Shown here piece by piece: positions 22,313 through 32,390 of a DNA stretch of 55,351 nt. Within the stretch, counting starts at the first letter, position 1; every line of letters starts with the position of its first letter. The position numbers and the translations under genes were made by a program. Source of the stretch: Gammaproteobacteria bacterium (GTDB lineage Bacteria; Pseudomonadota; Gammaproteobacteria; GCA-002705445; GCA-002716945); the NCBI GenBank assembly GCA_016779485.1, contig JADHNN010000001.1, forward strand, positions 223,885 to 279,235, given 5' to 3'. The notes beneath the pieces are model-generated. The model made no database searches. It was not told the DNA's origin and saw nothing but the letters and a program-made list of their open reading frames with translations.

Positions 22313-23176
22313 ATGTCAGGCAGCCAAGAAATAAGATCACAGATTGCGAGTATACAAAATACTCAGAAAATCACTAAAGCTATGGAGATGGTAGCTGCCA
22401 GTAAAATGAAAAAAGCACAAGATCAAATGTCTAAAGCAAGACCATATGCTGAAAAAATCTCAAACGTAATATCGCATCTTGCTCATGCTCATCCTGAGTA
22501 TACCTCTGAATTTTTTGTTGCAAGAGAAGTTAAAAAAAAGGGGTACATAATAATTTCATCGGATCGCGGCCTATGCGGCGGATTAAATAATAATTTATTC
22601 AAGTTAGTTGTTGAATCTATAGAAGAAGATAAAAAAGTAGATATCAAACCTTCTTTTTCACTTATAGGCAGTAAAGCATTATCATTTTTTCAAAGAATTG
22701 GCGGTGACGTTATGGCACAAACTGCACAACTTGGGGATAAACCGAAAATAGAACAAGTATTAGGATTAATAAAAAGCACAATTGATAATTTTATCAACGG
22801 CGATATAGATGAAGTATATCTTGTGTACAATAAATTCTTGAACACTGTCAGTCAGGAGCCCGTAATCCAAAAAGTTCTACCCATAAAATCTGAAGAAAAA
22901 AATAGTGATTATGATTACTACTGGGACTATTTATATGAGCCTGATGCGGAAACTGTTTTAGAGTCATTGTTCACACGATATATAGAATCCCTAGTGTACC
23001 GAGGTTTAGTTGAGAATTTGGCATGTGAACAAGCATCAAGAATGGTGGCTATGAAAGCTGCTTCAGATAATGCAACAGATTTAATATCAGAATTACAATT
23101 AATATATAACAAAAACAGACAAGCAGCGATAACTCAGGAAATTTCAGAGATTATCTCTGGTGCTGCCGCATTATAA
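22313..23176 (+). CDS. atpG: ATP synthase F1 subunit gamma
   Basis: A 287-residue central-stalk subunit that rotates inside F1. The start has EIRSQIASIQNTQKITKAMEMVAASKMKKAQ and the middle SSDRGLCGGLNNNLF. The C-terminal helix MVAMKAASDNATDLISELQLIYNKNRQAAITQEI carries the family signature. The length equals that of E. coli (287). Confidence 0.97.
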   Translation: MSGSQEIRSQIASIQNTQKITKAMEMVAASKMKKAQDQMSKARPYAEKISNVISHLAHAHPEYTSEFFVAREVKKKGYIIISSDRGLCGGLNNNLFKLVVESIEEDKKVDIKPSFSLIGSKALSFFQRIGGDVMAQTAQLGDKPKIEQVLGLIKSTIDNFINGDIDEVYLVYNKFLNTVSQEPVIQKVLPIKSEEKNSDYDYYWDYLYEPDAETVLESLFTRYIESLVYRGLVENLACEQASRMVAMKAASDNATDLISELQLIYNKNRQAAITQEISEIISGAAAL

Positions 23177-23181
23177 GATAG

Positions 23182-24569
<1,388 letters not shown>

Positions 24570-24570
<1 letters not shown>

Positions 24571-24995
24571 TGTCAGATAAAATAAAGCTTGAAATTGTAA
24601 GTGCTGAAGAGGAGCTTTTTTCAGAAGAAGTTGAAATGGTCTATGCTCCTGCAGAAATGGGAGAAGTTGGGATTTCTCCAAAACACACCCCTTTGATTAC
24701 AAAGCTGAAGCCAGGTGACATCCGAGCTCAAATTAACAAAGATCAAATGAAGACCTTTTATGTAAGTGGTGGTATATTGGAAATACAACCTAATGAGGTA
24801 ACGATATTGTCAGATACTGCATTAAGAGAAGATGATTTAGACGAGGAAAGAGCTTTAGAAGCAGAAAGATTAGCACAAGAAGCTATGAAAAATAGCGCTA
24901 ACGAAGTTGATGCAACAAAAGCTAAGTCGGAGTTATTACAAGCAGCTGCTCAATTGCGTCTCATTAAAAAACTGAGAAGTAATAGTAAAAAATAA
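24570..24995 (+). CDS. atpC: ATP synthase F1 subunit epsilon
   Basis: A 141-residue subunit linking the rotor to the c-ring and inhibiting hydrolysis. It has the N-terminal beta sandwich (LEIVSAEEELFSEEVEMVYAPAEMGEVGISPKHTPLI, then FYVSGGILEIQPNEVTILSDTA) and a C-terminal pair of helices rich in Ala and Glu. It closes the atp operon. glmU follows after 16 bases, as in many Gammaproteobacteria, and may be read from the same transcript. Confidence 0.95.
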
Positions 24996-25011
24996 GCAAG
25001 GGGTAGCTTGT

Positions 25012-26388
25012 ATGTTCACATCTGTGATTCTAGGTGCTGGTAAAAGCACTAGAATGAAAGCTGATAAGTCAAAACTGCTTTTTAATATTGCAGGAAAGCC
25101 TGTAATCAATCACATAATATCTTCACTAAAAAATGCTAAAGCAAAAAAAAATATCTGTGTAATTAATAAAAACTCATCCGGCCTAAAAAAACTCTTAGAT
25201 GAACAATCTATAGATTATGTATATCAAAATGTTCTTAATGGAACAGCAGGTGCAGTAAAAGCAGCGCTAAAGAAAAAAACAGTATCTAGTAATAAGCTAT
25301 TAATATTATGTGGGGATATTCCATTTATAAGCAGCGCTTCAATAAGAAAAATCATAAGTACGCTTAATAAAAACGATGCAGTTGTTGGTACAGTTGAACT
25401 TGAGAGTCCAAAAGGATATGGAAGAATTATAAGACAAAATAATAAAATTAAATCCATCATAGAAGAAAAAGAGACTACTCTTGATCAAAGGCAGATCAAA
25501 GAAGTAAACACTGGCGTCATAGCAATACATGAAAAAATACTAAGAAAATACATTTTTCTGATTAACAACAATAATCAAAAAAAAGAATATTATTTAACAG
25601 ATATCATAAAACTACTCATCGATAAAAATCATAAAGTTGCAACATTTAAATTTAAAAATGAATTAGAAGTAACCGGAGTAAATTCTAAAAATGACCTCGT
25701 TAATCTTGAACAAAAATATCTAAGACAAAAAGCAGAAAGATTACTTAAAGCAGGAACATTCATTAGAGATCCTTCAAGAACCGATATTCGTGGAAATTTA
25801 CGAGTAAGTAAAAATGTTGAAATAGATATTAATTGTGTTTTTGAGGACGATGTCAGCATAGGTGAAAACTCAACTATTGGGCACAACTGTTTTTTAAATA
25901 GATGTAAGATTGGAAAAAATGTATTTATTAAACCTAATACAATTATTTTTGGCGCTACGATTGGTGATAATTGTACAGTCGGTCCATTTGCACGTATTAG
26001 ACCAGGAACTAAAGTTAAAAACTCATGTAACATAGGTAATTTTGTTGAGATTAAGAACTCAATCATTGGAGATTTTACTAAAATTAATCATCTTAGCTAT
26101 ATCGGAGATGCAACACTTGGAAAAAATATTAATATTGGTGCAGGCGCAATTACCTGTAACTACGATGGCATCAATAAGAACAAAACAATCATAAAAAATA
26201 ATTCTTTTATTGGCTCTGGTTCTATGTTGGTAGCACCAGTTATAATTGGAGAAGGATCATTTATTGCGGCAGGATCTACGATTACAAAGGATACTACTGG
26301 TTCAGGAAATTTAACAATTGCAAGAAGTAAACAAATGACAATACGTAATTGGAAAACAAAAACATCTAAAACAAACAAGAAAAGATAA
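25012..26388 (+). CDS. glmU: bifunctional N-acetylglucosamine-1-phosphate uridylyltransferase / glucosamine-1-phosphate acetyltransferase
   Basis: A 458-residue enzyme that acetylates glucosamine-1-phosphate and couples it to UMP, giving UDP-GlcNAc for peptidoglycan and lipopolysaccharide. The N-terminal pyrophosphorylase has LGAGKSTRMKADKSKLL (an S in the usual GKGTRM loop) and NGTAGAVKAAL. From residue ~250 it is a left-handed beta helix of hexapeptide repeats, with PFARIRPGTKVKNSCNIGNFVEIK and GAGAITCNYDG. Its stop shares one base with glmS, the preceding step of the same pathway. Confidence 0.96.
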   Translation: MFTSVILGAGKSTRMKADKSKLLFNIAGKPVINHIISSLKNAKAKKNICVINKNSSGLKKLLDEQSIDYVYQNVLNGTAGAVKAALKKKTVSSNKLLILCGDIPFISSASIRKIISTLNKNDAVVGTVELESPKGYGRIIRQNNKIKSIIEEKETTLDQRQIKEVNTGVIAIHEKILRKYIFLINNNNQKKEYYLTDIIKLLIDKNHKVATFKFKNELEVTGVNSKNDLVNLEQKYLRQKAERLLKAGTFIRDPSRTDIRGNLRVSKNVEIDINCVFEDDVSIGENSTIGHNCFLNRCKIGKNVFIKPNTIIFGATIGDNCTVGPFARIRPGTKVKNSCNIGNFVEIKNSIIGDFTKINHLSYIGDATLGKNINIGAGAITCNYDGINKNKTIIKNNSFIGSGSMLVAPVIIGEGSFIAAGSTITKDTTGSGNLTIARSKQMTIRNWKTKTSKTNKKR

Positions 26389-28202
26389 TGTGTGGTATAT
26401 ACGGAATTACCTCAAAAAAAATTATTTCCAATAAACTATTTAATGGATTAAAGAAACTTGAATATCGAGGTTATGATTCATCAGGTATTGCAGGTCTATC
26501 CCAAGGTAATAAAAATCTTGTAATTAAATCAACAGGGCCCATCAATCATCTTAAAAAAAAGCTAAAAACCATTGCTAATATTTCAACAGGTATTGCGCAT
26601 ACACGGTGGGCAACTCATGGTGAGCCATTATTAAAAAATACCCATCCACATAATTCTGGAATTATAGACATAGTCCATAATGGCATTATTGAGAATTATG
26701 AAGACATTAAGCTATATTTAATAAAAAAGAAGTACGCTTTCAAAAGTGACACAGATTCTGAAGTTATAGCTCATCTCATTAATTATAATTATAATAAATG
26801 TAAAGACATGAGATCCGCTCTTATTAAGTCAGTTAAAATCCTCGAAGGTAGTTATGCAATTGGAGCTATTAACTCAGACTTACCCGATAAGTTGTTTGCA
26901 GCATCCAATGGTAGCCCATTAATTATTGCAAAAGGTACAAATGAAAATTACATCGCATCAGACATTAGCCCCGTACTCAAAGACACCCAAAAATATCTAA
27001 CACTTGGAGATGGTGAGTTTGCAGAATTATCTCCAGAAAAAGTTATAATTTTTGATAAAAAGAATAAATATCTTATCAAGAAAGTCATTACAACAAGTCT
27101 TAAAGACAGGCAAGTATCCTTAGCGGGCCACAAACATTTTATGCATAAAGAAATATATGAGCAAAAGGCAATATTAAATGAAATGATGAGTCGTTACGTA
27201 GGACAAGCTTCATTGTTGCCAAATATATTTGGTCCAAATACAGACAGGATACTTAGTAAAATTAAACACATTCATTTTGTTGCCTGCGGCACAAGTTACC
27301 ACGCATCTTTAGTTGCAAAAGACTGGATAGAACAACATTCAACAATTACTTGTACAGCTGAAGTTGCAAGTGAATACAAATATAAAAAAATTAATATTCT
27401 GCCTGATACTTTATTTGTATGTATATCACAGTCTGGAGAAACAGCAGATACAATTTCATCACTTAAGAAAGCAAAGAGGTTGGGTTACAAAGATACACTT
27501 GCTATATGCAACGTAGCTGAAAGTACTCTTACAAGACTGTCGAATTTGGTATTCCTTATGAATGCCGGTCCTGAAATTAGTGTAGCTTCAACTAAAGCAT
27601 TTACCTCTCAACTATTTTCATTATTATTGTTATCCATTATAGTTTCGAGAAGCACTGAAGAATCTGAGAAGAAAATGGTCTCTGATATGAAGCAGCTTGA
27701 TAAAATAATAAATTCAGTTTATAAACTTGAATCTGAAATAAAAAAAATATCATCTAAGTTTAAAAATAAAGACCATACATTATTTTTAGGCAAAGGTGGC
27801 ACTTATCCAATTGCACTAGAAGGAGCTCTTAAATTAAAAGAGATATCGTATATTCATGCATCTGCATATCATTCTGGCGAGCTTAAGCATGGACCTCTAG
27901 CACTTGTGGATAAAAAGATGCCTGTTGTTTGTTTTCTCCCGGATAATCATTTAGCAAAACTCGTGCTATCTAATCTTGCTGAGGTAGAAGCTAGACAAGG
28001 ACAAACATTCATATTTACAAATAAAAAAATTCCTAGAAAAAATAAGCAAGTAGAAATTATTAAAATGCCCGATTGCCCTGATCTTATTGTACCTATTCTA
28101 TATATTATACCTGCACAATTATTAAGCTATCACGTAGCTCTAAAGAAAAAGACTGATGTTGATAAGCCTAGGAATTTAGCAAAATCAGTCACAGTGGAGT
28201 AG
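26388..28202 (+). CDS. glmS: glutamine-fructose-6-phosphate aminotransferase
   Basis: A 604-residue enzyme that makes glucosamine-6-phosphate from fructose-6-phosphate and glutamine. The glutaminase domain starts MCGIYGIT, so Cys2 becomes the N-terminal nucleophile after Met removal, and HTRWATHGEP follows. Two SIS domains bind the sugar phosphate (ACGTSYHA, SQSGETADT). The C-terminus DKPRNLAKSVTVE is the conserved tail. No glmS riboswitch is expected or seen; the gene is fused by overlap to glmU. Confidence 0.97.
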   Translation: MCGIYGITSKKIISNKLFNGLKKLEYRGYDSSGIAGLSQGNKNLVIKSTGPINHLKKKLKTIANISTGIAHTRWATHGEPLLKNTHPHNSGIIDIVHNGIIENYEDIKLYLIKKKYAFKSDTDSEVIAHLINYNYNKCKDMRSALIKSVKILEGSYAIGAINSDLPDKLFAASNGSPLIIAKGTNENYIASDISPVLKDTQKYLTLGDGEFAELSPEKVIIFDKKNKYLIKKVITTSLKDRQVSLAGHKHFMHKEIYEQKAILNEMMSRYVGQASLLPNIFGPNTDRILSKIKHIHFVACGTSYHASLVAKDWIEQHSTITCTAEVASEYKYKKINILPDTLFVCISQSGETADTISSLKKAKRLGYKDTLAICNVAESTLTRLSNLVFLMNAGPEISVASTKAFTSQLFSLLLLSIIVSRSTEESEKKMVSDMKQLDKIINSVYKLESEIKKISSKFKNKDHTLFLGKGGTYPIALEGALKLKEISYIHASAYHSGELKHGPLALVDKKMPVVCFLPDNHLAKLVLSNLAEVEARQGQTFIFTNKKIPRKNKQVEIIKMPDCPDLIVPILYIIPAQLLSYHVALKKKTDVDKPRNLAKSVTVE

Positions 28203-28257
28203 TCAACAATTTCAATGAATTATTGCACTATAAAACACATTTCTGTATTGTTTAATT

Positions 28258-28599
28258 ATGATTTTTATTGCACTTGCTCTAGTCTTATTTGCATTATCAT
28301 GCCTTGGTATTCTGTTATCAAGAAAATATAAATTTATAGAAATATACACTTCAAAAAGTCACACTATTTTATTTGCTTTAATCTTATCAATCTTAGTATT
28401 TTCTTGGCGTATTGAGCAAAACGGATCAATTGCAGGAAGCATTGGCTATGTTATCGGCTATATTTATGCATTTTCAATTCCTGTCTCACTAAGCGCAGTG
28501 TATTTATTTAATAAATCAATATCAAATTCAAAAGATTTCTTTCATGCATTCTTTTTCTCATTAATTATTATTTTTATATTTATTCTAGACACTATTTGA
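28258..28599 (+). CDS. small four-helix membrane protein, unknown
   Basis: A 113-residue protein with four hydrophobic stretches (about residues 3-20, 35-50, 60-83 and 95-112) and short charged loops (SRKYKFIE, NKSISNSKD). I recognise no family. It lies 55 bases after glmS and 7 bases before the yhbY-like gene and could be in the same transcript. The ATG is preceded only by an AT-rich stretch without a clear Shine-Dalgarno sequence. Confidence 0.6.
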   Translation: MIFIALALVLFALSCLGILLSRKYKFIEIYTSKSHTILFALILSILVFSWRIEQNGSIAGSIGYVIGYIYAFSIPVSLSAVYLFNKSISNSKDFFHAFFFSLIIIFIFILDTI

Positions 28600-28606
28600 T
28601 TCAATT

Positions 28607-28891
28607 ATGAAAGAAATTATTTCAAATTTAAAAAGAAAGGAGTTAAAGAAAAAATCCTATTTATTAAAACCAATTATAATGATAGGTCAAAATGGTCTTA
28701 CAGATGCTGTCATAAATGAGATTGATATTGCGCTCAATGCACATGAACTAATAAAAGTGAGAGCTAAAGGTTCAGACAAAGATGAACGTACAGGACAATG
28801 CTTAAAAATTAAAGAAAAATTAAATGCTGATATCATTCATCGAATAGGTTTTATTACTGTACTGTATAGACCGGCGGCAAAAACATCTTAA
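28607..28891 (+). CDS. yhbY: YhbY family RNA-binding protein (CRM domain)
   Basis: A 94-residue CRS1/YhbY domain protein associated with pre-50S ribosomal particles. The pattern KRKELKKKSYLLKPIIMIGQ, NGLTDAVINEIDIALNAHELIKVR and IHRIGFITVLYRP covers the whole domain, including the GQNG loop in the family's GxxG position. The length compares with 97 in E. coli. It is the last plus-strand gene before the convergent ABC-F gene; the 27-base gap holds no recognisable terminator. Confidence 0.88.
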   Translation: MKEIISNLKRKELKKKSYLLKPIIMIGQNGLTDAVINEIDIALNAHELIKVRAKGSDKDERTGQCLKIKEKLNADIIHRIGFITVLYRPAAKTS

Positions 28892-28918
28892 GTAAGATTA
28901 TTAAAAAGATATATTAAA

Positions 28919-30412
28919 CTAATACTCATCAGTCCATCCAACCTTCTCTAAAAAGTCATTATATGTTCCTTCAAAAACACTCACGCGATTATCATCAAAT
29001 ACAATTAATTTATTAGCTACTTCTCGTAAAAAATATTCATCATGAGTGACCATCAATACAGCTCCATCAAAATCTTTGATTGCCGCAAGTAATGAATCAC
29101 ATGAATCTAAATCTAGATGGTTTGTGGGCTCATCAAGTAAAAGCAAGTTAGCAGGGTTAATTAAAATCTTACCTAGCATGACTCGACTTTTTTCACCACC
29201 AGACAGTACATTAATTTTTTTATTAGATAAATTATCTTGAAACATCATATTAGCGCAAATGCTTCGTACTTTTGATTCTGGCATATTAGGTACACATTTC
29301 TGAAGCTCCATATAAATACTATTTTTAGGATCTAACCTATCAATATTCATTTGTCCAAAATAACCAATCTTTGTTTTGATGTGTTTATTCGTATAACCTG
29401 TGACAGGCTCAAGATCACCAGTAATTAGTTTAAGTAAGGTTGATTTACCCTTGCCATTTTTCCCAATAATACAAATTTTATCAGTACTCTTTATGCTGAA
29501 TGATAACTTTTTAATGAGAGGTTTTTTTTGTTCATAATAAAATTCAAGTTTGCTCGAGTTAACTAAATTTTCTTTACTGTTATAAGGTTCGTAATTAAAT
29601 TTAAAATCCAGGTTAATAATTGCAGATAATTTCTTTCTCTTCTCTGTTTTTTCAAGCATTTTAATTTTAGATTGTGCACGTGTAGCCATACTTGCTTTAG
29701 ACTTAAATCTATTTATCCACGCTTCAGTCTTCTCTCTTTTTTTAGCTTCATTCTCAACAGTTTTATTGTAAATTTCCTCTTCGGCTTCTATTTTATCCAA
29801 CACTTTTTCTGTTGTACCAGAAGTTTTCTTAAACTCACCCCTATGAATATTAAGTGTATGACTAATGACATTATTCATAAAACTTCTATCATGAGTTACA
29901 AGCATTAGTTCGCCTCGCCAGTCATTTAGAAAACTCTCAAGCCATTTGATGGAATGTATATCAAGATAGTTTGTGGGCTCATCTAAGAGCAACATATCAG
30001 GCTCCTCTAATAAAAGTTTTGCTAAGTTAATTTTGACCTGATTACCTCCAGAAAAACCTTTTGGATCATTTGTCATTTCTTCTTCAGAAAATCCGAGACC
30101 TGTTAATATTGTCTCTCCTTTCCAAATTTCATATTCTCTGTCACCGCTTAGAACACTACATACTTCATCAACTACAGTATTGTGAGTAAATTTAATATGT
30201 TGATCTAGATAACCAATCTTATAGCCTTTTGGCATAATCACATCACCATCATCTTGTTCAATCTGACCAATAATAATTTTTAAGAACGTACTTTTCCCGC
30301 TTCCATTTTTGCCAATAAATCCAACTTTTTCTTTTTTATTAATGACGATATTAACGTTTTGAAATATCTTGTGTCCTGAAAATGAAATTCCTAGGTCTTT
30401 TGTTTTGATCAT
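28919..30412 (-). CDS. ABC-F family ATPase
   Basis: A 497-residue soluble protein with two ABC cassettes and no membrane part. The first has GFIGKNGSGKSTFLKII, FSGGNQVKINLAKLLLEEP and LLLDEPTNYLDI. The second has GKNGKGKSTLLKLITGD, LSGGEKSRVMLGKILINP and LLLDEPTNHLDL. Between them is a charged linker (about residues 205-265), the arm that contacts tRNA in translational ABC-F factors. Which subgroup (EttA, Uup, YheS, YbiT) is not certain. YbiT-like proteins lack long tails, as does this one. Convergent with yhbY. Confidence 0.9.
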   Translation of the reverse strand: MIKTKDLGISFSGHKIFQNVNIVINKKEKVGFIGKNGSGKSTFLKIIIGQIEQDDGDVIMPKGYKIGYLDQHIKFTHNTVVDEVCSVLSGDREYEIWKGETILTGLGFSEEEMTNDPKGFSGGNQVKINLAKLLLEEPDMLLLDEPTNYLDIHSIKWLESFLNDWRGELMLVTHDRSFMNNVISHTLNIHRGEFKKTSGTTEKVLDKIEAEEEIYNKTVENEAKKREKTEAWINRFKSKASMATRAQSKIKMLEKTEKRKKLSAIINLDFKFNYEPYNSKENLVNSSKLEFYYEQKKPLIKKLSFSIKSTDKICIIGKNGKGKSTLLKLITGDLEPVTGYTNKHIKTKIGYFGQMNIDRLDPKNSIYMELQKCVPNMPESKVRSICANMMFQDNLSNKKINVLSGGEKSRVMLGKILINPANLLLLDEPTNHLDLDSCDSLLAAIKDFDGAVLMVTHDEYFLREVANKLIVFDDNRVSVFEGTYNDFLEKVGWTDEY

Positions 30413-30562
30413 AGCGATTTATGTATTATTTATTATCATGAAGCATATTGTATTGTTTGAAACGAAGGAGTATCTATTCGTCTTACAATACTAAGCTATC
30501 AATTATGAGTTGCCATAGTACAGCATCAGTTAACATTGGCAAAGATACAAATGAAAATAATA

Positions 30563-31258
30563 TTAAGAAATATGTATTTTAGATATTAGCTCTTCAATAA
30601 TTTCTTCATTCTCTTTTTTAATTAGAAATGAATTCTTATCAGTCACAAAAGAAATTGATTTATACTGAGTATCATTTTTTATATGTAACGCACACCCACC
30701 ATCTATGGCATAACAATCACTGAGTGTATTTTCAGTAATAAATCTCGATAGGGATGGTTTTCTCTCAGCCTCTTCATCATAATGTGGGCAACAATTCCCT
30801 TTTGTAAAACTCAAACATTCCATTACGTTCAATTTATCTGCCCATGAGTCTGTAACTCCTTTCTCAAACCAACATATTGCGCCAGCACTCACGCCGCTCA
30901 TTATTGTTCCTCTCGCATATGCTTTCTTTAAAATAATATCTAGCCCCCATTCTCTCCAAACAGATAACATGCTCTTAGTATTACCTCCACCAACGAAGAT
31001 AATATCTTGATCAGCTATTGTCTCCTCTAAATCAGGCGTTCTTTTAAAAAAGTCTAGATGTATTGGATTACAATCTAATTTATTAAATGTGGAATAGTAA
31101 CTTACTTTATATGCATCATTATCACCTGTGGCTGTTGGTATGAAGCATATGTTTGGGAAACTTTTTTGCGATTGTTCTAATATATATTTTTCTATTGTTC
31201 CAACACCGGGGTTCCTGCCAAAACCCCCGCCACCAATAGCGATTATTTGTCTATCCAT
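30563..31258 (-). CDS. peptidase E / cyanophycinase-like protein (family S51)
   Basis: A 231-residue protein starting MDRQIIAIGGGGFGRNPG. VGGGNTKSMLSVWREWGL near residue 88 and GVSAGAICWFEKG near residue 125 (the nucleophile Ser in GxSAGA) define the S51 fold, a glutamine-amidotransferase-like hydrolase that usually cleaves Asp-containing dipeptides. I chose ATG 31258; a TTG at 31276 would add six residues. It diverges from ytoQ over a gap containing a perfect palindrome. The 150-base gap towards the ABC-F gene (30413-30562) holds no gene I can support. Confidence 0.85.
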   Translation of the reverse strand: MDRQIIAIGGGGFGRNPGVGTIEKYILEQSQKSFPNICFIPTATGDNDAYKVSYYSTFNKLDCNPIHLDFFKRTPDLEETIADQDIIFVGGGNTKSMLSVWREWGLDIILKKAYARGTIMSGVSAGAICWFEKGVTDSWADKLNVMECLSFTKGNCCPHYDEEAERKPSLSRFITENTLSDCYAIDGGCALHIKNDTQYKSISFVTDKNSFLIKKENEEIIEELISKIHIS

Positions 31259-31308
31259 ATTATTTTTCTTTTCCAAACTATCCCTTAATCATTCTAAAAA
31301 ACTTCCCA

Positions 31309-31324
31309 GTTATTATATAATAAC
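31309..31324. promoter_or_regulatory. perfect 16-bp palindrome in the S51-ytoQ divergent promoter region
   Basis: GTTATTATATAATAAC reads the same on both strands. It contains TATAAT (31316-31321) placed 26 bases before the ytoQ ATG, so it covers a likely -10 box. A dimeric repressor site or a symmetrical AT-rich promoter are both possible. Confidence 0.45.
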
Positions 31325-31346
31325 GTGCATCAATAAGGAGAAAAGA

Positions 31347-31793
31347 ATGTTAAACGTATATTTATCAGGGGAAATTCATACCGACTGGAGAAATGAAATT
31401 ATCAATAAATGTAATCAGGAAGGATTAGACATCAAATTTTCATCGCCTGTTACAAACCATGAGTTATCAGATAATTGCGGTGTTCAAATACTTGGAGCAG
31501 AAGACAGCAATTTTTGGAAAGATAATAAAGGTGCAAATATCAACTCAATTAGAACAAAGAAGGCTATTGAAGGTAGTGATGTTGTGATAGTTAAGTTTGG
31601 CGAAAAATACAAACAATGGAATGCAGCTTTTGATGCTGGATATGCATCTGCTTTGAATAAATCAATTATCGTTATCCATAGTGATGATAATCAACATCCA
31701 TTAAAAGAAGTTGATGCAGCTGCATGTGCCGTAACAAAAGATCAAGGCCAAGCTGTTAAAATTCTTAAATATATTTTAGAAGGGACCATTTAA
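31347..31793 (+). CDS. ytoQ: YtoQ family protein
   Basis: A 148-residue protein beginning MLNVYLSGEIHTDWRNEI, with SSPVTNHELSDNCGVQILG, SDVVIVKFGEKYKQWNAAFDAGYA and a C-terminal EVDAAACAVTKDQGQAVKIL. These match the YtoQ family, related in fold to nucleoside 2-deoxyribosyltransferases (SGE and AFDAGYA segments). The substrate is not known. I use the ATG at 31347, with AAGGAG at 31335-31340. It is the first of three small genes in a row upstream of proteorhodopsin. Confidence 0.82.
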   Translation: MLNVYLSGEIHTDWRNEIINKCNQEGLDIKFSSPVTNHELSDNCGVQILGAEDSNFWKDNKGANINSIRTKKAIEGSDVVIVKFGEKYKQWNAAFDAGYASALNKSIIVIHSDDNQHPLKEVDAAACAVTKDQGQAVKILKYILEGTI

Positions 31794-31801
31794 TTTTTTG
31801 T

Positions 31802-32020
31802 ATGACAAATAAAAAAATAAAACTTACTGAAAAAGAAATTGGAGAAATTATATATATGGCTCTGTCTGATGATGTGAGCTTTGATAGCATCAATGATCTT
31901 TATGGAATTGATAGCGATATGATTAAACGCATCATGAAACAAAATATCTCATTCGGTGCATATAAAAAATGGAGAGAACGCGTTAAACAATTCTCTCAAA
32001 GAAGAGAGCACTATAAATAA
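31802..32020 (+). CDS. DUF2805 (TIGR03643-type) small protein
   Basis: A 72-residue charged protein: LTEKEIGEIIYMALSDDVSFDSI, YGIDSDMIKRIMKQNISFGAYKKWRERV. It matches my memory of the DUF2805/TIGR03643 family, whose function is unknown and whose genes I recall occurring near photolyase or cryptochrome genes in marine bacteria. That recollection needs checking. It resembles a small helix-turn-helix protein. It starts eight bases after ytoQ, and its stop directly abuts the next ATG (TAAATG). Confidence 0.7.
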   Translation: MTNKKIKLTEKEIGEIIYMALSDDVSFDSINDLYGIDSDMIKRIMKQNISFGAYKKWRERVKQFSQRREHYK

Positions 32021-32293
32021 ATGAATGAAGATAAAATAATTATTAAACAATCTTCATCTGTTTATGGCTCACTAAGTATAGTATTCGGATTTATCGGAAT
32101 TTTTATTTTATCTCCCCTATTAAGCCCACTTGCTTTCATATTAGGATTACTCGCTTGTCTTCAAAAAGAATATACAGCAGGTGTTCTAGGAATATTGTTT
32201 GGTATTATAGGTATTCTGACATCACCTATTCTTATGGCATTAATACATTTGCCTACTATTGTGATTCACCAATATCAAGGAATTTCTATATAA
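32021..32293 (+). CDS. small glycine-rich membrane protein (DUF4190-like)
   Basis: A 90-residue protein with two or three hydrophobic segments (SLSIVFGFIGIFILSPLLSP, LAFILGLLACLQKEY, AGVLGILFGIIGILTSPILM). The repeating GIxFGxIGI pattern recalls DUF4190-type membrane proteins, a weak resemblance. The start abuts the preceding stop with no spacing. It ends 97 bases before the proteorhodopsin ATG; function unknown. Confidence 0.6.
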   Translation: MNEDKIIIKQSSSVYGSLSIVFGFIGIFILSPLLSPLAFILGLLACLQKEYTAGVLGILFGIIGILTSPILMALIHLPTIVIHQYQGISI

Positions 32294-32319
32294 TTCTTGT
32301 TATTTTTTAGTCAGTATTC

Positions 32320-32334
32320 CTAGATTATTTCTAG
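32320..32334. repeat. short inverted repeat upstream of proteorhodopsin
   Basis: CTAGA and TCTAG flank TTATT, just upstream of a TAATAT (32341-32346) that could be the -10 box of proteorhodopsin. No convincing -35 lies at 16-18 bases, so an activator or another sigma factor is possible. A GGAG ribosome-binding site lies at 32381-32384. Within 32294-32390 I see nothing else. Confidence 0.3.
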
Positions 32335-32390
32335 ATAACATAATATATTTAGAACGAGAATAATTATTATTTTACACACAGGAGTGAATT

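Noticed and set aside
25629-26066. 145-codon open frame antisense to glmU
   Set aside because: It is the mirror of the hexapeptide-repeat region; periodic sequence keeps the reverse frame open.
27905-27913. Perfect DnaA-box sequence TGTGGATAA inside glmS
   Set aside because: It is isolated in a coding region and nine-base matches are expected by chance in AT-rich DNA of this length.
30413-30562. Short open frames in the ABC-F to S51 gap (for example a 25-codon frame beginning MSCHSTASV)
   Set aside because: No ribosome-binding site, no recognisable family, and it overlaps the end of the S51 gene on the other strand.
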